Below, one piece after another: positions 45,751 through 55,118 of a stretch of 64,000 nt of DNA. The stretch is taken from positions 1 through 64,000 of the forward strand of contig NZ_UHIP01000001.1 in the NCBI RefSeq assembly GCF_900460245.1, read 5' to 3'. Below the pieces are notes generated by a model. It did not search any database. It was not told the DNA's origin and worked only from the letters and a program-made list of their open reading frames with translations. Made by a program: the position numbers and the translations under genes. This stretch comes from Vibrio fluvialis (GTDB taxonomy: Bacteria; Pseudomonadota; Gammaproteobacteria; Enterobacterales; Vibrionaceae). Numbering within the stretch: position 1 is the first letter of the stretch; every line of letters begins with the position of its first letter.

Positions 45751-46413
45751 TTAAACGTCTACCAGCCTTGTCAGAGAAGATTGAATTTCGTCGGTGTGGG
45801 TTTGGGGGCGCCAGCACTGGCAATAGGCGGCGTAACTCATCCAGGTGTACCCCAGCAGCTCGAGTCCTTCCTGCAAGGCACTCTTGAATACAAAATTGTA
45901 GTCCTGACCCATGATGTGCTCCCACAACAGTCGTCCGCTTCCGAACACGCGGCTGAAGACCAGCACCATGAGTAATCCGCCGACCATATACACATACTCT
46001 CTTTGCTTTGTAAAGGCAGCCAGCGGAATCCAGATGGAGTCGTTGCAGTACAGGCATGCGTACCCGATACACAGCATGGCCGTCAGCAGAGCCGGAATCA
46101 GCCAGAAACCGTGATAGACGTGGTCAAACAGCTGGTCGAGCTCGCGGATCAGTACGCAGCTGAAGAAGCCCGCCGCCAGCAGATAAAAACCGCGTGCTGG
46201 TGGCGTGCGTTTGGCTGCCAGCGCAAACAGCAGCGCGGCAAAAGCGACGAATGTTTCCTGAGTGAGCTCGGTGACGGAGATCTCGCCGATGTCGTTGTGC
46301 AGAATCGCGAGGTCAATATACAGGGCGAGTGGTGCGATAAGCAGCATGACAATCAGGGTCAGCAACTCTTTAGCGCTGGCGAGGATTTGGAGTTTTGCAT
46401 CGTGTGCAGACAT
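45751..46413 (-). CDS. Uncharacterised inner membrane protein
   Basis: I do not recognise this 220-residue protein. It has about six hydrophobic segments (near residues 17-38, 53-66, 74-88, 104-124, 141-160 and a weaker one near 190). The loops are acidic, including LIRELDQLFDHVYHGF between helices 3 and 4. No catalytic motif stands out. It lies 55 bases upstream of tex in the same direction, without a visible terminator between, and is divergent from greB. Confidence 0.75.
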   Translation of the reverse strand: MSAHDAKLQILASAKELLTLIVMLLIAPLALYIDLAILHNDIGEISVTELTQETFVAFAALLFALAAKRTPPARGFYLLAAGFFSCVLIRELDQLFDHVYHGFWLIPALLTAMLCIGYACLYCNDSIWIPLAAFTKQREYVYMVGGLLMVLVFSRVFGSGRLLWEHIMGQDYNFVFKSALQEGLELLGYTWMSYAAYCQCWRPQTHTDEIQSSLTRLVDV

Positions 46414-46556
46414 AATAAAGTCGACTCGAAAGTAATTCTTAATCGCACAATGCTATTGAAACAGTGTTTTTTAATGTAATAAAACAAACTAAAATGATGT
46501 GATTTTAGGTTTTGGCTTTTTTTAACCAAATGATTATTAGAATGTTTAAGGTGTAA

Positions 46557-47042
46557 ATGAAAACCAAGCTGATCACCCGCGAAGGGTACAATAAACTCAA
46601 AAAAGAGCACGACTATCTGTGGAATGAACGCCGTCCGGAAGTGACCAAAATCGTTACTTGGGCGGCCAGCCTTGGTGATCGCTCCGAGAATGCGGACTAC
46701 ACGTTCAACAAGCGTCTGCTGCGTCAAATCGACCGCCGGGTGCGTTTTCTGCGCAAGCTGCTGCCAGAGCTGAAAATCGTCGATTACTCTCCGCAGCAGG
46801 AAGGCAAAGTGTTCTTCGGCGCCTGGGTTGAAATTGAAAACAGCGCGGGCGAAGTGAAAAAATTCCGCATCGTCGGGCCAGAAGAAATTTACGGCGACGA
46901 TGTGAAAGATTACATCTCGATTGACTCGCCGATGGCGCGGGCGCTGCTGAAAAAAGAGGTCGATGACGAGTTCGTGGTCCGTACGCCGAGTGGCGAGAAA
47001 GAGTGGTTCATCAACCACATCGAATATGAGAAAAATGCGTAA
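46557..47042 (+). CDS. greB: Transcript cleavage factor GreB
   Basis: This 161-residue factor enters the RNA polymerase secondary channel and stimulates cleavage of backtracked RNA. The N-terminal coiled coil carries the tip acidic residues in AASLGDRSENADY. The C-terminal FKBP-like domain has SPQQEGKVFFGAWVEIE and ISIDSPMARALLKKEV. The strong match to the GreB-specific sequence, rather than GreA, settles the call. AAGGTG lies 5-6 bases upstream of the start. Confidence 0.97.
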   Translation: MKTKLITREGYNKLKKEHDYLWNERRPEVTKIVTWAASLGDRSENADYTFNKRLLRQIDRRVRFLRKLLPELKIVDYSPQQEGKVFFGAWVEIENSAGEVKKFRIVGPEEIYGDDVKDYISIDSPMARALLKKEVDDEFVVRTPSGEKEWFINHIEYEKNA

Positions 47043-47178
47043 ATGCGCACGCGATCGCTCAGTTTGGCGTGCTTTTGTGAAAAACTGGCGTAGTTTCGGT
47101 TACAGCCTTGTTTTATCATAGCCCGCCGACACCGGGGTCGTGACAGGGCGGCGTTAGCCCGCACCGATTAGGATAAGT

Positions 47179-48177
47179 ATGCAGCGAAAAACCAGACCGA
47201 CATTACAAGACATTGCCGACCAGGTGGGCATCACCAAGATGACCGTGTCGCGCTATTTGCGTGACCCGAATTCGGTGGCGCAGAAAACCCAGGAAAAAAT
47301 CGCGGCAGTGATTGATGAGCTCGGTTACATCCAGAACCGCGTACCGGCGATTCTGTCCAAATCCTCCAGCCGTGCGATTGGCATTATTCTGCCTTCGCTC
47401 TCCAACCAAGTGTTTGCCCATCTGGTGCAGGGGATCGAAGCGGTCACCAAAGCGGCTGGTTACGACACGCTGATTGCGCATACCGGCTACAGCTCTAAAG
47501 AGGAAGAAGAGAAGATCGCGGCATTGCTGTCCTATCGTGTGGATGGCTTGATCCTGACCGAAACCAACCACACCGACCGCACGTTGCAGATGCTCAACTC
47601 GGCTGGCATCCCGGTGGTGGAAACCATGGAAATTCCGCTCAGCCCGATTGATATGGCGGTCGGGCTTGATCACGAGCAAACCTCTTACGAAGTGGTGCAG
47701 AACATGATTGCGCGCGGCAAAAAGCACATCGTTTATCTCGGTGCGCGCTTGGATACGCGAACCCGCTTGCGGATGAAAGGGTATGAGCGAGCGATGCAGG
47801 ATGCCGGACTGGAGCCGCTGCAGGTCTCAACGGGTGAGCATTCGAGCTTTACGCTCGGTGGTGCGCTGCTGGAAAAGGCGCTGCGCGAACAGCCGCAACT
47901 GGATGCGATTTTCTGCACCAACGATGACGTGGCGATTGGTGCCATGATGTATTGCGCCCACAAAGGTATCAAAGTGCCAGAGCAGATTGGTGTGGTCGGG
48001 TATAACGCGTTGGATATCGGTCAGGCAATCATTCCTAAGCTGACCAGTGTTGAAACGCCGCGTTTTGAAATTGGCAAAAAAAGCGCAGAGCTCTTGCTGG
48101 CTGCGCTCTCAGGAGAAACGGTGGAGCAGAAAGTGTTTGATCTCGGCTATCGCCTCACCGAAGGCGACAGCCTGTAA
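47179..48177 (+). CDS. gntR: LacI-family gluconate operon repressor GntR
   Basis: This 332-residue LacI-type repressor has the N-terminal helix-turn-helix TLQDIADQVGITKMTVSRYL and hinge helix VPAILSKSS, then a periplasmic-binding-protein-like effector domain. The context with edd, gntK, permease and eda identifies gluconate or its phosphate as the likely inducer. AGGA lies 5-6 bases before the ATG. It converges on edd with only 8 bases between stops and no visible terminator. Its target is probably the operator pair at 50586-50615. Confidence 0.93.
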   Translation: MQRKTRPTLQDIADQVGITKMTVSRYLRDPNSVAQKTQEKIAAVIDELGYIQNRVPAILSKSSSRAIGIILPSLSNQVFAHLVQGIEAVTKAAGYDTLIAHTGYSSKEEEEKIAALLSYRVDGLILTETNHTDRTLQMLNSAGIPVVETMEIPLSPIDMAVGLDHEQTSYEVVQNMIARGKKHIVYLGARLDTRTRLRMKGYERAMQDAGLEPLQVSTGEHSSFTLGGALLEKALREQPQLDAIFCTNDDVAIGAMMYCAHKGIKVPEQIGVVGYNALDIGQAIIPKLTSVETPRFEIGKKSAELLLAALSGETVEQKVFDLGYRLTEGDSL

Positions 48178-48185
48178 TTCTCACT

Positions 48186-49991
48186 TTACTGCGCGTCGAA
48201 TAGAAACGTCGCGCCCTGATCCGCCGCTGTCACCAGATGGCGCGCCTGAGCAAACAACTCTCTGCCCCAACTCTGCTGCGTTGCTGCGCAGTTGGGTGCC
48301 ACCGCCTTGCGGCCACGTAAATCCGTCAAACAGGTTAACTGACCTTGAGTGGCATCGAGACGAATCCGGTCTCCATTTTGAAGCAAACCAATCGCGCCAC
48401 CGCGCAGTGCTTCTGGCGAAACATGAATCGCGGCCGGAATTTTGCCCGATGCACCCGACAAACGGCCATCGGTGACCAGCGCCACGCGATAGCCCGCTTT
48501 TTGCACGTTGCCCAGAATCGGCATCAGTTTGTGCAGCTCCGGCATGCCGTTGGCCGCAGGTCCGCTGTAGCGTACGACGACCACACAATCCTGATTGAGT
48601 TCGCCACGATGATAGGCCGCTTCGACATCGTGCTGCGAATCGAACACCTTCGCCTCGGCTTCAATCACGTGATGCTGCGCTTTGACCGCAGAAATCTTAA
48701 TCACGCTCTGGCCCAAGTTGCCTTGCAGCACTTTAATACCGCCGCTGGCCTGAAACACTTCGCCTTGCGGCGCAATCACGCTGGGGTTGAGAGTCTCGGT
48801 GCACGCTTGCCAGTATAGTTCGCCACGCTGCAGCTGTGGGCGCTGCAATTGCTGCTCAAAGCTGCCGATGGCGGGCGTCACATTCTGATGCAGCAGGCCG
48901 CGCTCATTGAGGCGCGTCATCAGCATCGGCACGCCGCCGGCGGCTTCAAATTCATTGATGTCGGCGGTGCCGTTCGGATAGACATTGACCAGCAGCGGCA
49001 CCACATCGGACAGATCGCTGATGTCCTGCCAAGTCAGAATCAGGCCCGCGGCGCGCGCGACTGCGACCATGTGAATGGTGTGGTTGGTGCTGCCGCCGGA
49101 AGCCAGTAGTGCTACCACGCCATTGACCAGACTTTCTTCGGTCACCACGTCGCACAAAGGGCGATAACCCGGTGTGCCCGGCGCCTGCGCCGCAATTGCT
49201 TGGGCGGCGTAATCGGTCAACGCCTGGCGTAGCGCGCTGTGCGGTGGTACAAACGCTGATCCCGGCAACATCAATCCCATGGCTTCAAACACCAGTTGGT
49301 TGGTGTTGGCGGTGCCATAAAAGGTGCAGGTGCCCGGTGAGTGATAAGAGCTGCATTCCATCTCCAGCAATGCGTCGCGACCGACCTGACCGGCGGTGTA
49401 CTTCTGGCGCACATCAACTTTTTCTTCGTTGCTGATCCCGGTCGCCATGGGACCGGCAGGAATGAACGCGGTCGGCAAATGAGCGTAGGCGAGGGCGCCC
49501 ATCAGTTGCCCTGGGGCTATTTTGTCACAGATGCCGAGCAGCAGGGTGCCATCGAACATGTTGTGGCTGAGAGACATCGCTGTGGTCTGGGCAATCAGAT
49601 CGCGTGAGAACAGCGACATGTCCATGCCCGGTTGGCCCTGAGTCACGCCATCGCACATCGCGGGTACGCCGCCAGCCACCTGCGCAGTATGGCCAAGCGG
49701 TGCCAGTGTGGCTTTGATTTGCTCAGGATAGTTTTTATAGACCTGATGGGCGCTGAGCATGTCGTTGTAAGCGGTGACGATGGCCAGATTGGAACGGGTT
49801 AAGTCAAGAATGTGCGATTTTTCGTTGCTGCATGATGCGGCGATCGCGTGGGCTAAGTTACCGCACGACAGGCTGGCTTTGCCTTTCCCGGCTGCGAGTT
49901 GCGCCGCGGTTTTGGCCAGAAATTGTTGCCGGGTTTGTGCGCTGCGCTGGCGAATGCGCTCGGTGACCTGCTCGATGATTGGCTGAATCAT
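48186..49991 (-). CDS. edd: 6-phosphogluconate dehydratase
   Basis: This 601-residue enzyme dehydrates 6-phosphogluconate to 2-keto-3-deoxy-6-phosphogluconate, the first step of the Entner-Doudoroff path. It is a [4Fe-4S] protein of the IlvD/Edd family. Family signatures CDGVTQGQPGMDMS, GICDKIAPGQLMGAL, GTCTFYGTANTNQ and the C-terminal TDGRLSGASGKIPAAIH are present. Its ATG overlaps the gntK stop by 4 bases, so the two are a coupled operon opposite to the permease-eda operon. Confidence 0.97.
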   Translation of the reverse strand: MIQPIIEQVTERIRQRSAQTRQQFLAKTAAQLAAGKGKASLSCGNLAHAIAASCSNEKSHILDLTRSNLAIVTAYNDMLSAHQVYKNYPEQIKATLAPLGHTAQVAGGVPAMCDGVTQGQPGMDMSLFSRDLIAQTTAMSLSHNMFDGTLLLGICDKIAPGQLMGALAYAHLPTAFIPAGPMATGISNEEKVDVRQKYTAGQVGRDALLEMECSSYHSPGTCTFYGTANTNQLVFEAMGLMLPGSAFVPPHSALRQALTDYAAQAIAAQAPGTPGYRPLCDVVTEESLVNGVVALLASGGSTNHTIHMVAVARAAGLILTWQDISDLSDVVPLLVNVYPNGTADINEFEAAGGVPMLMTRLNERGLLHQNVTPAIGSFEQQLQRPQLQRGELYWQACTETLNPSVIAPQGEVFQASGGIKVLQGNLGQSVIKISAVKAQHHVIEAEAKVFDSQHDVEAAYHRGELNQDCVVVVRYSGPAANGMPELHKLMPILGNVQKAGYRVALVTDGRLSGASGKIPAAIHVSPEALRGGAIGLLQNGDRIRLDATQGQLTCLTDLRGRKAVAPNCAATQQSWGRELFAQARHLVTAADQGATFLFDAQ

Positions 49992-50509
49992 GCGACCGCC
50001 TCCTGCTGAGTCAGTGCCGCGACGGCATGAGCGACCACCTCATCAATGCTGCAATCGATGGGAATGATCAGTACATCGCGCTCGTCGGCAGTCGGGTACT
50101 CCAGCGTGGCAAACTGGCTGTCGAGCATATCGGTTTTCATAAAGTGACCCTGACGGGCGCGCATGCGCTCCAGAATCAGAGATTTATCCCCATCAAGAAA
50201 CACAAACGTCATGTGCTCATTGCCTTCGCGAATCTGGTCGCGATAACACCTTTTGAGCGCCGAGCAGACAATCACCCCACGTTCGCTCTTGTTCTCGAGA
50301 CTGAATGCGGCATCGCGAATGCGCTCCAGCCAAGGCGCACGATCAGCGTCGTTGAGTGGTTCACCGCGGCGCATTTTTTGAATATTGGCGCGTGGATGTA
50401 GGTCATCACCATCGATGAATTTCGCGTCGAGATGCTTGGCAATACTGGCGCCAATGGTGCTTTTGCCTGAGCCACTTACGCCCATAACGATAATGCTGCT
50501 ACCCGTCAT
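49988..50509 (-). CDS. gntK: Gluconokinase
   Basis: This 173-residue cytosolic kinase phosphorylates gluconate to 6-phosphogluconate. The P-loop VMGVSGSGKSTIG at residues 8-20, DGDDLHP with the substrate-binding aspartates, and the lid segment CSALKRCYRD match the GntK/IdnK family. AAGGAG lies 7 bases before the ATG. First gene of gntK-edd, reading away from the operator pair in front of the permease. Confidence 0.96.
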   Translation of the reverse strand: MTGSSIIVMGVSGSGKSTIGASIAKHLDAKFIDGDDLHPRANIQKMRRGEPLNDADRAPWLERIRDAAFSLENKSERGVIVCSALKRCYRDQIREGNEHMTFVFLDGDKSLILERMRARQGHFMKTDMLDSQFATLEYPTADERDVLIIPIDCSIDEVVAHAVAALTQQEAVA

Positions 50510-50585
50510 ACAGACTCCTTAATCACGAGATCTGAGCGAGATCTCAATTTCGAAATTTGCCCTAAGAATTGACTTTATCTTAGTG

Positions 50586-50615
50586 ATGTTATCGGTAACA
50601 TGTTACCCGTAACTT
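50586..50615. promoter_or_regulatory. Tandem overlapping GntR-type operators
   Basis: ATGTTATCGGTAACAT (50586-50601) is a near-perfect palindrome and ATGTTACCCGTAACTT (50600-50615) a second copy sharing two bases. Both match the E. coli GntR operator ATGTTACCGGTAACAT closely. They lie in the divergent gntK/permease gap, so one repressor could control both operons. Confidence 0.8.
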
Positions 50616-50668
50616 TTAGATTTGTGAACCAATACACAAACATCCAATCCTTGATAAAGGTGAACAAA

Positions 50669-52048
50669 ATGGAACCATTAGCACATAGCCCAGACCCTAC
50701 TTATCTGCTGCTGATTGCTGCCTGCGCCATCGCAGCACTGCTGATTTTGATTATGAAATTGAAGGTGCACGCCTTTGCTTCGCTGACGTTAGTGAGCTTT
50801 GGCACCGCCCTCGCCACTGGTATGCCGAGTGAGAAAGTGGTGCCGACCATGATGTCGGGTTTTGGCGGCACATTGGCTTCGGTCGCTCTGCTGGTCGGCC
50901 TTGGTGCGATGATCGGTAAAATTCTCGAAGTGACTGGCGGGGCGAAAGTGCTGGCGGACACCTTAATCGGCCATTTCGGCGAGCAGCGCGCGCCGCTGGC
51001 GCTTGGTGTGGCATCGCTGATGTTCGGCTTTCCGATTTTCTTTGATGCCGGCCTGATTGTAATGATGCCGATCCTGTTCAGCGTGGCGAAACGCTTTGGC
51101 GGTTCGCCGCTCAAATACGCGCTGCCAGCTGCCGGTGCGTTTGCGGTGATGCACGCGTTTGTGCCGCCGCACCCGGGGCCTGTTGCCGCGTCGGATTTGC
51201 TCGGCGCAGACTTAGGCCTGCTGCTGATTGTCGGCCTTTTGGTGGCGATGCCGACCTGGTATTTCGGTGCCTACCTGTTTGGTCTGTACTCCGGCAATAA
51301 ATTCAACATTCCTCTCTCCAAAGCGTTTCTGAACACCGAAGTGATGTTCAAAGACAAAACTGATTTACCGAAGTTTTCCACGGTTCTGCTGATCCTGATT
51401 CTGCCTGTATTGCTGATTTTCATGGATACCGGTCTGAACACACTGGCGGTGGCGGGCCTGATTGATGGTCAGCAACCCGCGATTGAGTTCCTGCGTATGC
51501 TGGGTAAAACGCCGATCGCCCTGCTGATCACTTTGCTGGTGTGTTTGTGTGTGTTCGCTGGCAAATACGGCATGGGTAAGCTGGAAAAACTGTGTACTGA
51601 CGCGCTGGCGCCGATTTGTGCGGTGATTCTTGTCACTGGTGCGGGTGGTATGTTTGGCGGCGTGCTGCGCTCAAGCGGTATCGGTCAGGCGTTGGCGGAT
51701 GTACTGGCGGACACGGGTATGCCCGTGATTGTCGCCGCGTTTGTGATTTCAACCTGTCTGCGCGTCGCGCAAGGTTCGGCCACCGTGGCGCTGACCACCA
51801 CCGCGGCGCTGATGGCACCGATTGTGTCTCAGACCGTCGGCCTGAGTGAGCTGGATTTGTGTTTTATCGTGATTGCGATTGCCGGTGGTGCGACGGTGTT
51901 GTCACACTTCAACGATTCCGGTTTCTGGCTGGTTTCCCGCTTGCTGGAAATGGATGAGAAGACCACACTGAAAACCTGGACGGTAATGGAAACCCTGCTA
52001 GGCACGATTGCCTTCGTGATCGTCGCGCTGCTTAGCTTCATTTTTTAA
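50669..52048 (+). CDS. gntU: GntP-family gluconate:H+ symporter
   Basis: This 459-residue permease has 12-14 transmembrane segments and belongs to the GntP family (gluconate and related sugar acids). Signatures are MFGFPIFFDAGLIVMMPILF, the conserved HAFVPPHPGPVAASDLLGAD, and RVAQGSATVAL near the C-terminus. The ATG at 50669 (MEPLAHSP) has AAGGTGA upstream; the open frame before it runs over the GntR operators. Assignment as GntU rather than GntT is tentative. eda begins 9 bases after its stop. Confidence 0.92.
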   Translation: MEPLAHSPDPTYLLLIAACAIAALLILIMKLKVHAFASLTLVSFGTALATGMPSEKVVPTMMSGFGGTLASVALLVGLGAMIGKILEVTGGAKVLADTLIGHFGEQRAPLALGVASLMFGFPIFFDAGLIVMMPILFSVAKRFGGSPLKYALPAAGAFAVMHAFVPPHPGPVAASDLLGADLGLLLIVGLLVAMPTWYFGAYLFGLYSGNKFNIPLSKAFLNTEVMFKDKTDLPKFSTVLLILILPVLLIFMDTGLNTLAVAGLIDGQQPAIEFLRMLGKTPIALLITLLVCLCVFAGKYGMGKLEKLCTDALAPICAVILVTGAGGMFGGVLRSSGIGQALADVLADTGMPVIVAAFVISTCLRVAQGSATVALTTTAALMAPIVSQTVGLSELDLCFIVIAIAGGATVLSHFNDSGFWLVSRLLEMDEKTTLKTWTVMETLLGTIAFVIVALLSFIF

Positions 52049-52057
52049 GGTGTATTG

Positions 52058-52666
52058 ATGATGACTCTTGAACAACGACTGCAACAAATCAAAATTGTCC
52101 CGGTGATTGCGATTAACGATGCGGCGCATGCGGTGCCGCTGGCGAAAGTGCTGGTAGAAAACGGCCTGCCTTGTGCGGAAGTGACGTTTCGTACCGATGC
52201 GGCGCAGGAATCGATTCGCCTGATGCGCGACGCGTATCCGGAGCTGCTGATTGGCGCAGGCACGGTACTGACCACGCAGCAAGTCGACCAGGCCATCAGC
52301 GCGGGGGCCGATTTCATCGTCAGCCCGGGATTAAACCCGACCACAGTCAAATACTGCCAACAGCGCGGTATTGCGATTGTTCCCGGGGTGAATAATCCCA
52401 GTCTGGTTGAACAGGCGATGGAGCTGGGGCTAAAAACACTCAAGTTCTTCCCGGCAGAGCCGTCGGGCGGCGTCGCGATGCTGAAAGCATTGTCTGCGGT
52501 CTATCCGGTGCAGTTTATGCCGACAGGCGGCGTTAATCCGCGCAATGTGGCCGACTATTTGGCGATCCCGTCGGTGGTTGCCTGTGGCGGAACCTGGATG
52601 GTGCCGAGCGATCTGATGGACAGCGGCAACTGGGACGAGATTGCGCGTCTGGTGCGCGAGCTGTAA
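52058..52666 (+). CDS. eda: KDPG/KHG aldolase
   Basis: This 202-residue enzyme splits 2-keto-3-deoxy-6-phosphogluconate to pyruvate and glyceraldehyde 3-phosphate, the second Entner-Doudoroff step. The catalytic glutamate in CAEVTFRT and the Schiff-base lysine in LKFFPAE are intact, as is the phosphate-binding PTGGVN. The first of two adjacent ATG codons is used; AAGGTG lies 5 bases upstream. It is cotranscribed with the permease and followed by a terminator. Confidence 0.96.
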   Translation: MMTLEQRLQQIKIVPVIAINDAAHAVPLAKVLVENGLPCAEVTFRTDAAQESIRLMRDAYPELLIGAGTVLTTQQVDQAISAGADFIVSPGLNPTTVKYCQQRGIAIVPGVNNPSLVEQAMELGLKTLKFFPAEPSGGVAMLKALSAVYPVQFMPTGGVNPRNVADYLAIPSVVACGGTWMVPSDLMDSGNWDEIARLVREL

Positions 52667-52689
52667 TCCTCTCTGGTCATTCATGAGAA

Positions 52690-52719
52690 AGTCAGCCCAA
52701 GCGGCTGGCTTTTTTGTTT
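52690..52719 (+). terminator. Terminator of the permease-eda operon
   Basis: agtcagcc pairs with ggctggct (one G-T pair) around caagc, followed by a T-rich tract. It lies 24 bases after eda. Confidence 0.83.
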
Positions 52720-52939
52720 TGTGCTGCATGAAACGGGTTGTTCAGTGCTGATGGGCTATGATAAAAGCAAATTAATGCCTAGCGGCGCGTAACCGCCTCA
52801 ACCGTCAAAGGGTTACTGCAAGGCGGTAAACGGAAATAAACGTTAACAATTCTTTGAATCTAAGCGTGCATAACAGTGTTACATTTTACTCGCCCCGGTC
52901 TTATCGGGCGCAGTCACTTAATTGGTGGGATCAGGACAC

Positions 52940-53662
52940 ATGCAAGAAAACTACAAAATTTTAGTCGTCGATGATGACGCGCGTTTGCGTGCATTGCTGG
53001 AGCGTTATTTGTCTGAACAGGGATTTCAGGTGCGCAGCGTGGCGAACAGTGAGCAGATGGACCGCCTGTTAACCCGTGAAACCTTTCACCTGATGGTGCT
53101 CGATCTGATGCTGCCCGGCGAAGATGGCCTGTCGATTTGTCGCCGTCTGCGTAACGCCAACAATTCAATTCCGATTCTGATGCTGACTGCTAAAGGCGAT
53201 GAAATTGATCGCATCGTCGGCCTGGAAGTGGGAGCAGACGACTATCTGCCAAAACCATTTAACCCACGTGAGCTGCTGGCCCGTATTAAAGCGGTGCTGC
53301 GTCGCCAGGTGATTGAAGCGCCGGGCGCGCCAAGCTCAGACGATACCGTGGTCGAATTTGGTGAATTCCGCCTTAATCTCGGCACGCGGGAAATGTTCCG
53401 TGGTGACGAAGCGATGCCACTGACGTCGGGTGAATTTGCCGTGCTGAAAGCGCTGGTAACCAACGCGCGTGAGCCATTGTCGCGTGACAAACTGATGAAC
53501 ATGGCTCGTGGCCGTGAATATTCGGCGATGGAGCGTTCGATTGACGTGCAGATCTCTCGCCTGCGCCGCATGCTGGAGGTTGATCCAAGCAAACCGCGTT
53601 ATATTCAGACCGTATGGGGTCTGGGTTACGTGTTCGTTCCGGATGGTAAATCCGCCAGCTAA
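52940..53662 (+). CDS. ompR: Osmolarity response regulator OmpR
   Basis: This 240-residue response regulator has an N-terminal receiver with VDDDARL, phosphorylation site LDLMLPGEDG and conserved lysine in LPKPFNP. The C-terminal winged helix ends YIQTVWGLGYVFVPDG. It works with EnvZ to set porin expression. The ATG at 52940 (MQENYKILVVDDD) is chosen over a GTG six codons earlier on family grounds. A 213-base gap separates it from the eda terminator; its promoter is not obvious there. Confidence 0.96.
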   Translation: MQENYKILVVDDDARLRALLERYLSEQGFQVRSVANSEQMDRLLTRETFHLMVLDLMLPGEDGLSICRRLRNANNSIPILMLTAKGDEIDRIVGLEVGADDYLPKPFNPRELLARIKAVLRRQVIEAPGAPSSDDTVVEFGEFRLNLGTREMFRGDEAMPLTSGEFAVLKALVTNAREPLSRDKLMNMARGREYSAMERSIDVQISRLRRMLEVDPSKPRYIQTVWGLGYVFVPDGKSAS

Positions 53663-53734
53663 TCTGACGCCCCTTGCAGTACCAGTGTCACCCTGACGCT
53701 GGTACTCAACATTCTCTTTCCCTAAAGGTGTCTC

Positions 53735-55042
53735 ATGCGTATCCGCAGTTCATTTACTCAAACCATTCTGCTGTTCTTCACTCTGCTGATTGCCAGCCAA
53801 GCCTACTCTTATTACGCCCTGTTTAATTATGCGCTGATGCCGAGCTTGCAGCAGTTCAACAAAATCCTCAGCCATGAAATCAGCCTGATGCTGGATGATT
53901 CGCCCAATCCGGCAGAACAAGGTTTGTCGATGGATGTGCCGATGAGGCGCAAAGTGCTGGAGCAGCTTGGGGTGAGCATCTTCAATGAGAACAGCCCGCA
54001 GGCCGATGGTTTCAACCATTCGATGACCATCGATCTGATGAGCGAAGAGATGTCGCAGGAACTCGGTTCGCACACCGAAGTGCGCATGGGGCTGGGCAAA
54101 GACAGCTATGTGCTGTGGATGAAAATCGATTTGCTGCCGGGGCAGGTACTGCTGATCCCGCTGTCTGAGCTGCAGGAAGAGGATTTTGCGCCGCTGTTTC
54201 GCAATAGCATCGTCATGGCGGTGCTGATTCTGGTTGGCGGCTGGCTGTTCATCCGCTTGCAGAACCGGCCGCTGATTGCGCTGGAAAAAGCCGCCAAAGC
54301 GGTGGGCCGTGGTGAAATTCCGCCGCCGATCCGTGAAAAAGGCGCCAGCGAAATTCGCTCTGTGACGCGCGCCTTCAATCAGATGTCGAAAGGCATTCAG
54401 GCTCTGGAAGACGATCGCGCGCTGCTGATGGCGGGCATCAGTCACGACTTACGTACGCCGCTGACCCGCATTCGTCTGGCGACGGAAATGATGTCACCGG
54501 AAGAGAGTTATCTCGCCGAAGGCATCATCAGTGACACCGAAGAGTGCAACGAGATCATCAGTCAGTTCATGGACTATCTCAAACCCGTCAACAAACAGAG
54601 TTTTGAACAGGTTGATTTGAATGAGATTGCCAACGATGTGGCGACGTCTGAAGGTGGCTACGAGGTGCAGGTAGAAGTGAATTTGCATCCGGAACTGGTG
54701 CCGGCATTTGGCAACCCGATCGCGATTAAGCGGGCGGTGAGCAATCTGGTCGTCAATGCACTGCGCTACGGTAACGGCTGGGTCAAAGTCAGCACCGGCT
54801 TAACCGCGGATAAGAAAATGGCGTGGGTCAGTGTGGAAGATAACGGCCCGGGCATCGAGCCGTCGCAGGTCAACAAGCTGTTTGAACCCTTCACCCGTGG
54901 TGACACCGCGCGCGGCAGTGAAGGTACCGGGCTGGGGCTGGCGATTGTCAAACGTATCATCAGCCAGCATCACGGCTCGGTGGCGGTGAATAACCGCAGT
55001 GATGGCGGCCTGAAAGCGCAAATCAGCTTTCCGACCCGCTAG
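53735..55042 (+). CDS. envZ: Osmosensor histidine kinase EnvZ
   Basis: This 435-residue inner-membrane kinase/phosphatase acts on OmpR. The first transmembrane helix lies at about 12-30, a periplasmic domain follows, and the second helix ([18 protein letters not shown]) leads into a HAMP domain. The H-box [21 protein letters not shown]-box [10 protein letters not shown] and G-boxes [10 protein letters not shown] and [12 protein letters not shown] are intact. It follows ompR by 72 bases. Confidence 0.96.
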   Translation: MRIRSSFTQTILLFFTLLIASQAYSYYALFNYALMPSLQQFNKILSHEISLMLDDSPNPAEQGLSMDVPMRRKVLEQLGVSIFNENSPQADGFNHSMTIDLMSEEMSQELGSHTEVRMGLGKDSYVLWMKIDLLPGQVLLIPLSELQEEDFAPLFRNSIVMAVLILVGGWLFIRLQNRPLIALEKAAKAVGRGEIPPPIREKGASEIRSVTRAFNQMSKGIQALEDDRALLMAGISHDLRTPLTRIRLATEMMSPEESYLAEGIISDTEECNEIISQFMDYLKPVNKQSFEQVDLNEIANDVATSEGGYEVQVEVNLHPELVPAFGNPIAIKRAVSNLVVNALRYGNGWVKVSTGLTADKKMAWVSVEDNGPGIEPSQVNKLFEPFTRGDTARGSEGTGLGLAIVKRIISQHHGSVAVNNRSDGGLKAQISFPTR

Positions 55043-55066
55043 TTTTTTCCAGCACTGAGACAACGG

Positions 55067-55095
55067 AAAAGCTCGCCAAATGGCGAGCTTTTTTA
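55067..55095. terminator. Bidirectional terminator between envZ and xanP
   Basis: aaaagctcgcca and tggcgagctttt form a perfect stem with A and T tracts on opposite sides. It suits both the ompR-envZ operon and the convergent permease gene. Confidence 0.9.
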
Positions 55096-55118
55096 TGATT
55101 TGCAGTCAGGATGCGCGA

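Noticed and set aside
52891..52910. Possible hairpin (cgccc/gggcg) in the ompR leader
   Set aside because: Only five pairs around a ten-base loop; too weak to call a regulatory structure.
53750..54445. 231-codon minus-strand frame opposite envZ
   Set aside because: Antisense shadow; composition is histidine/glutamine/arginine-rich and the sense gene is a clear kinase.
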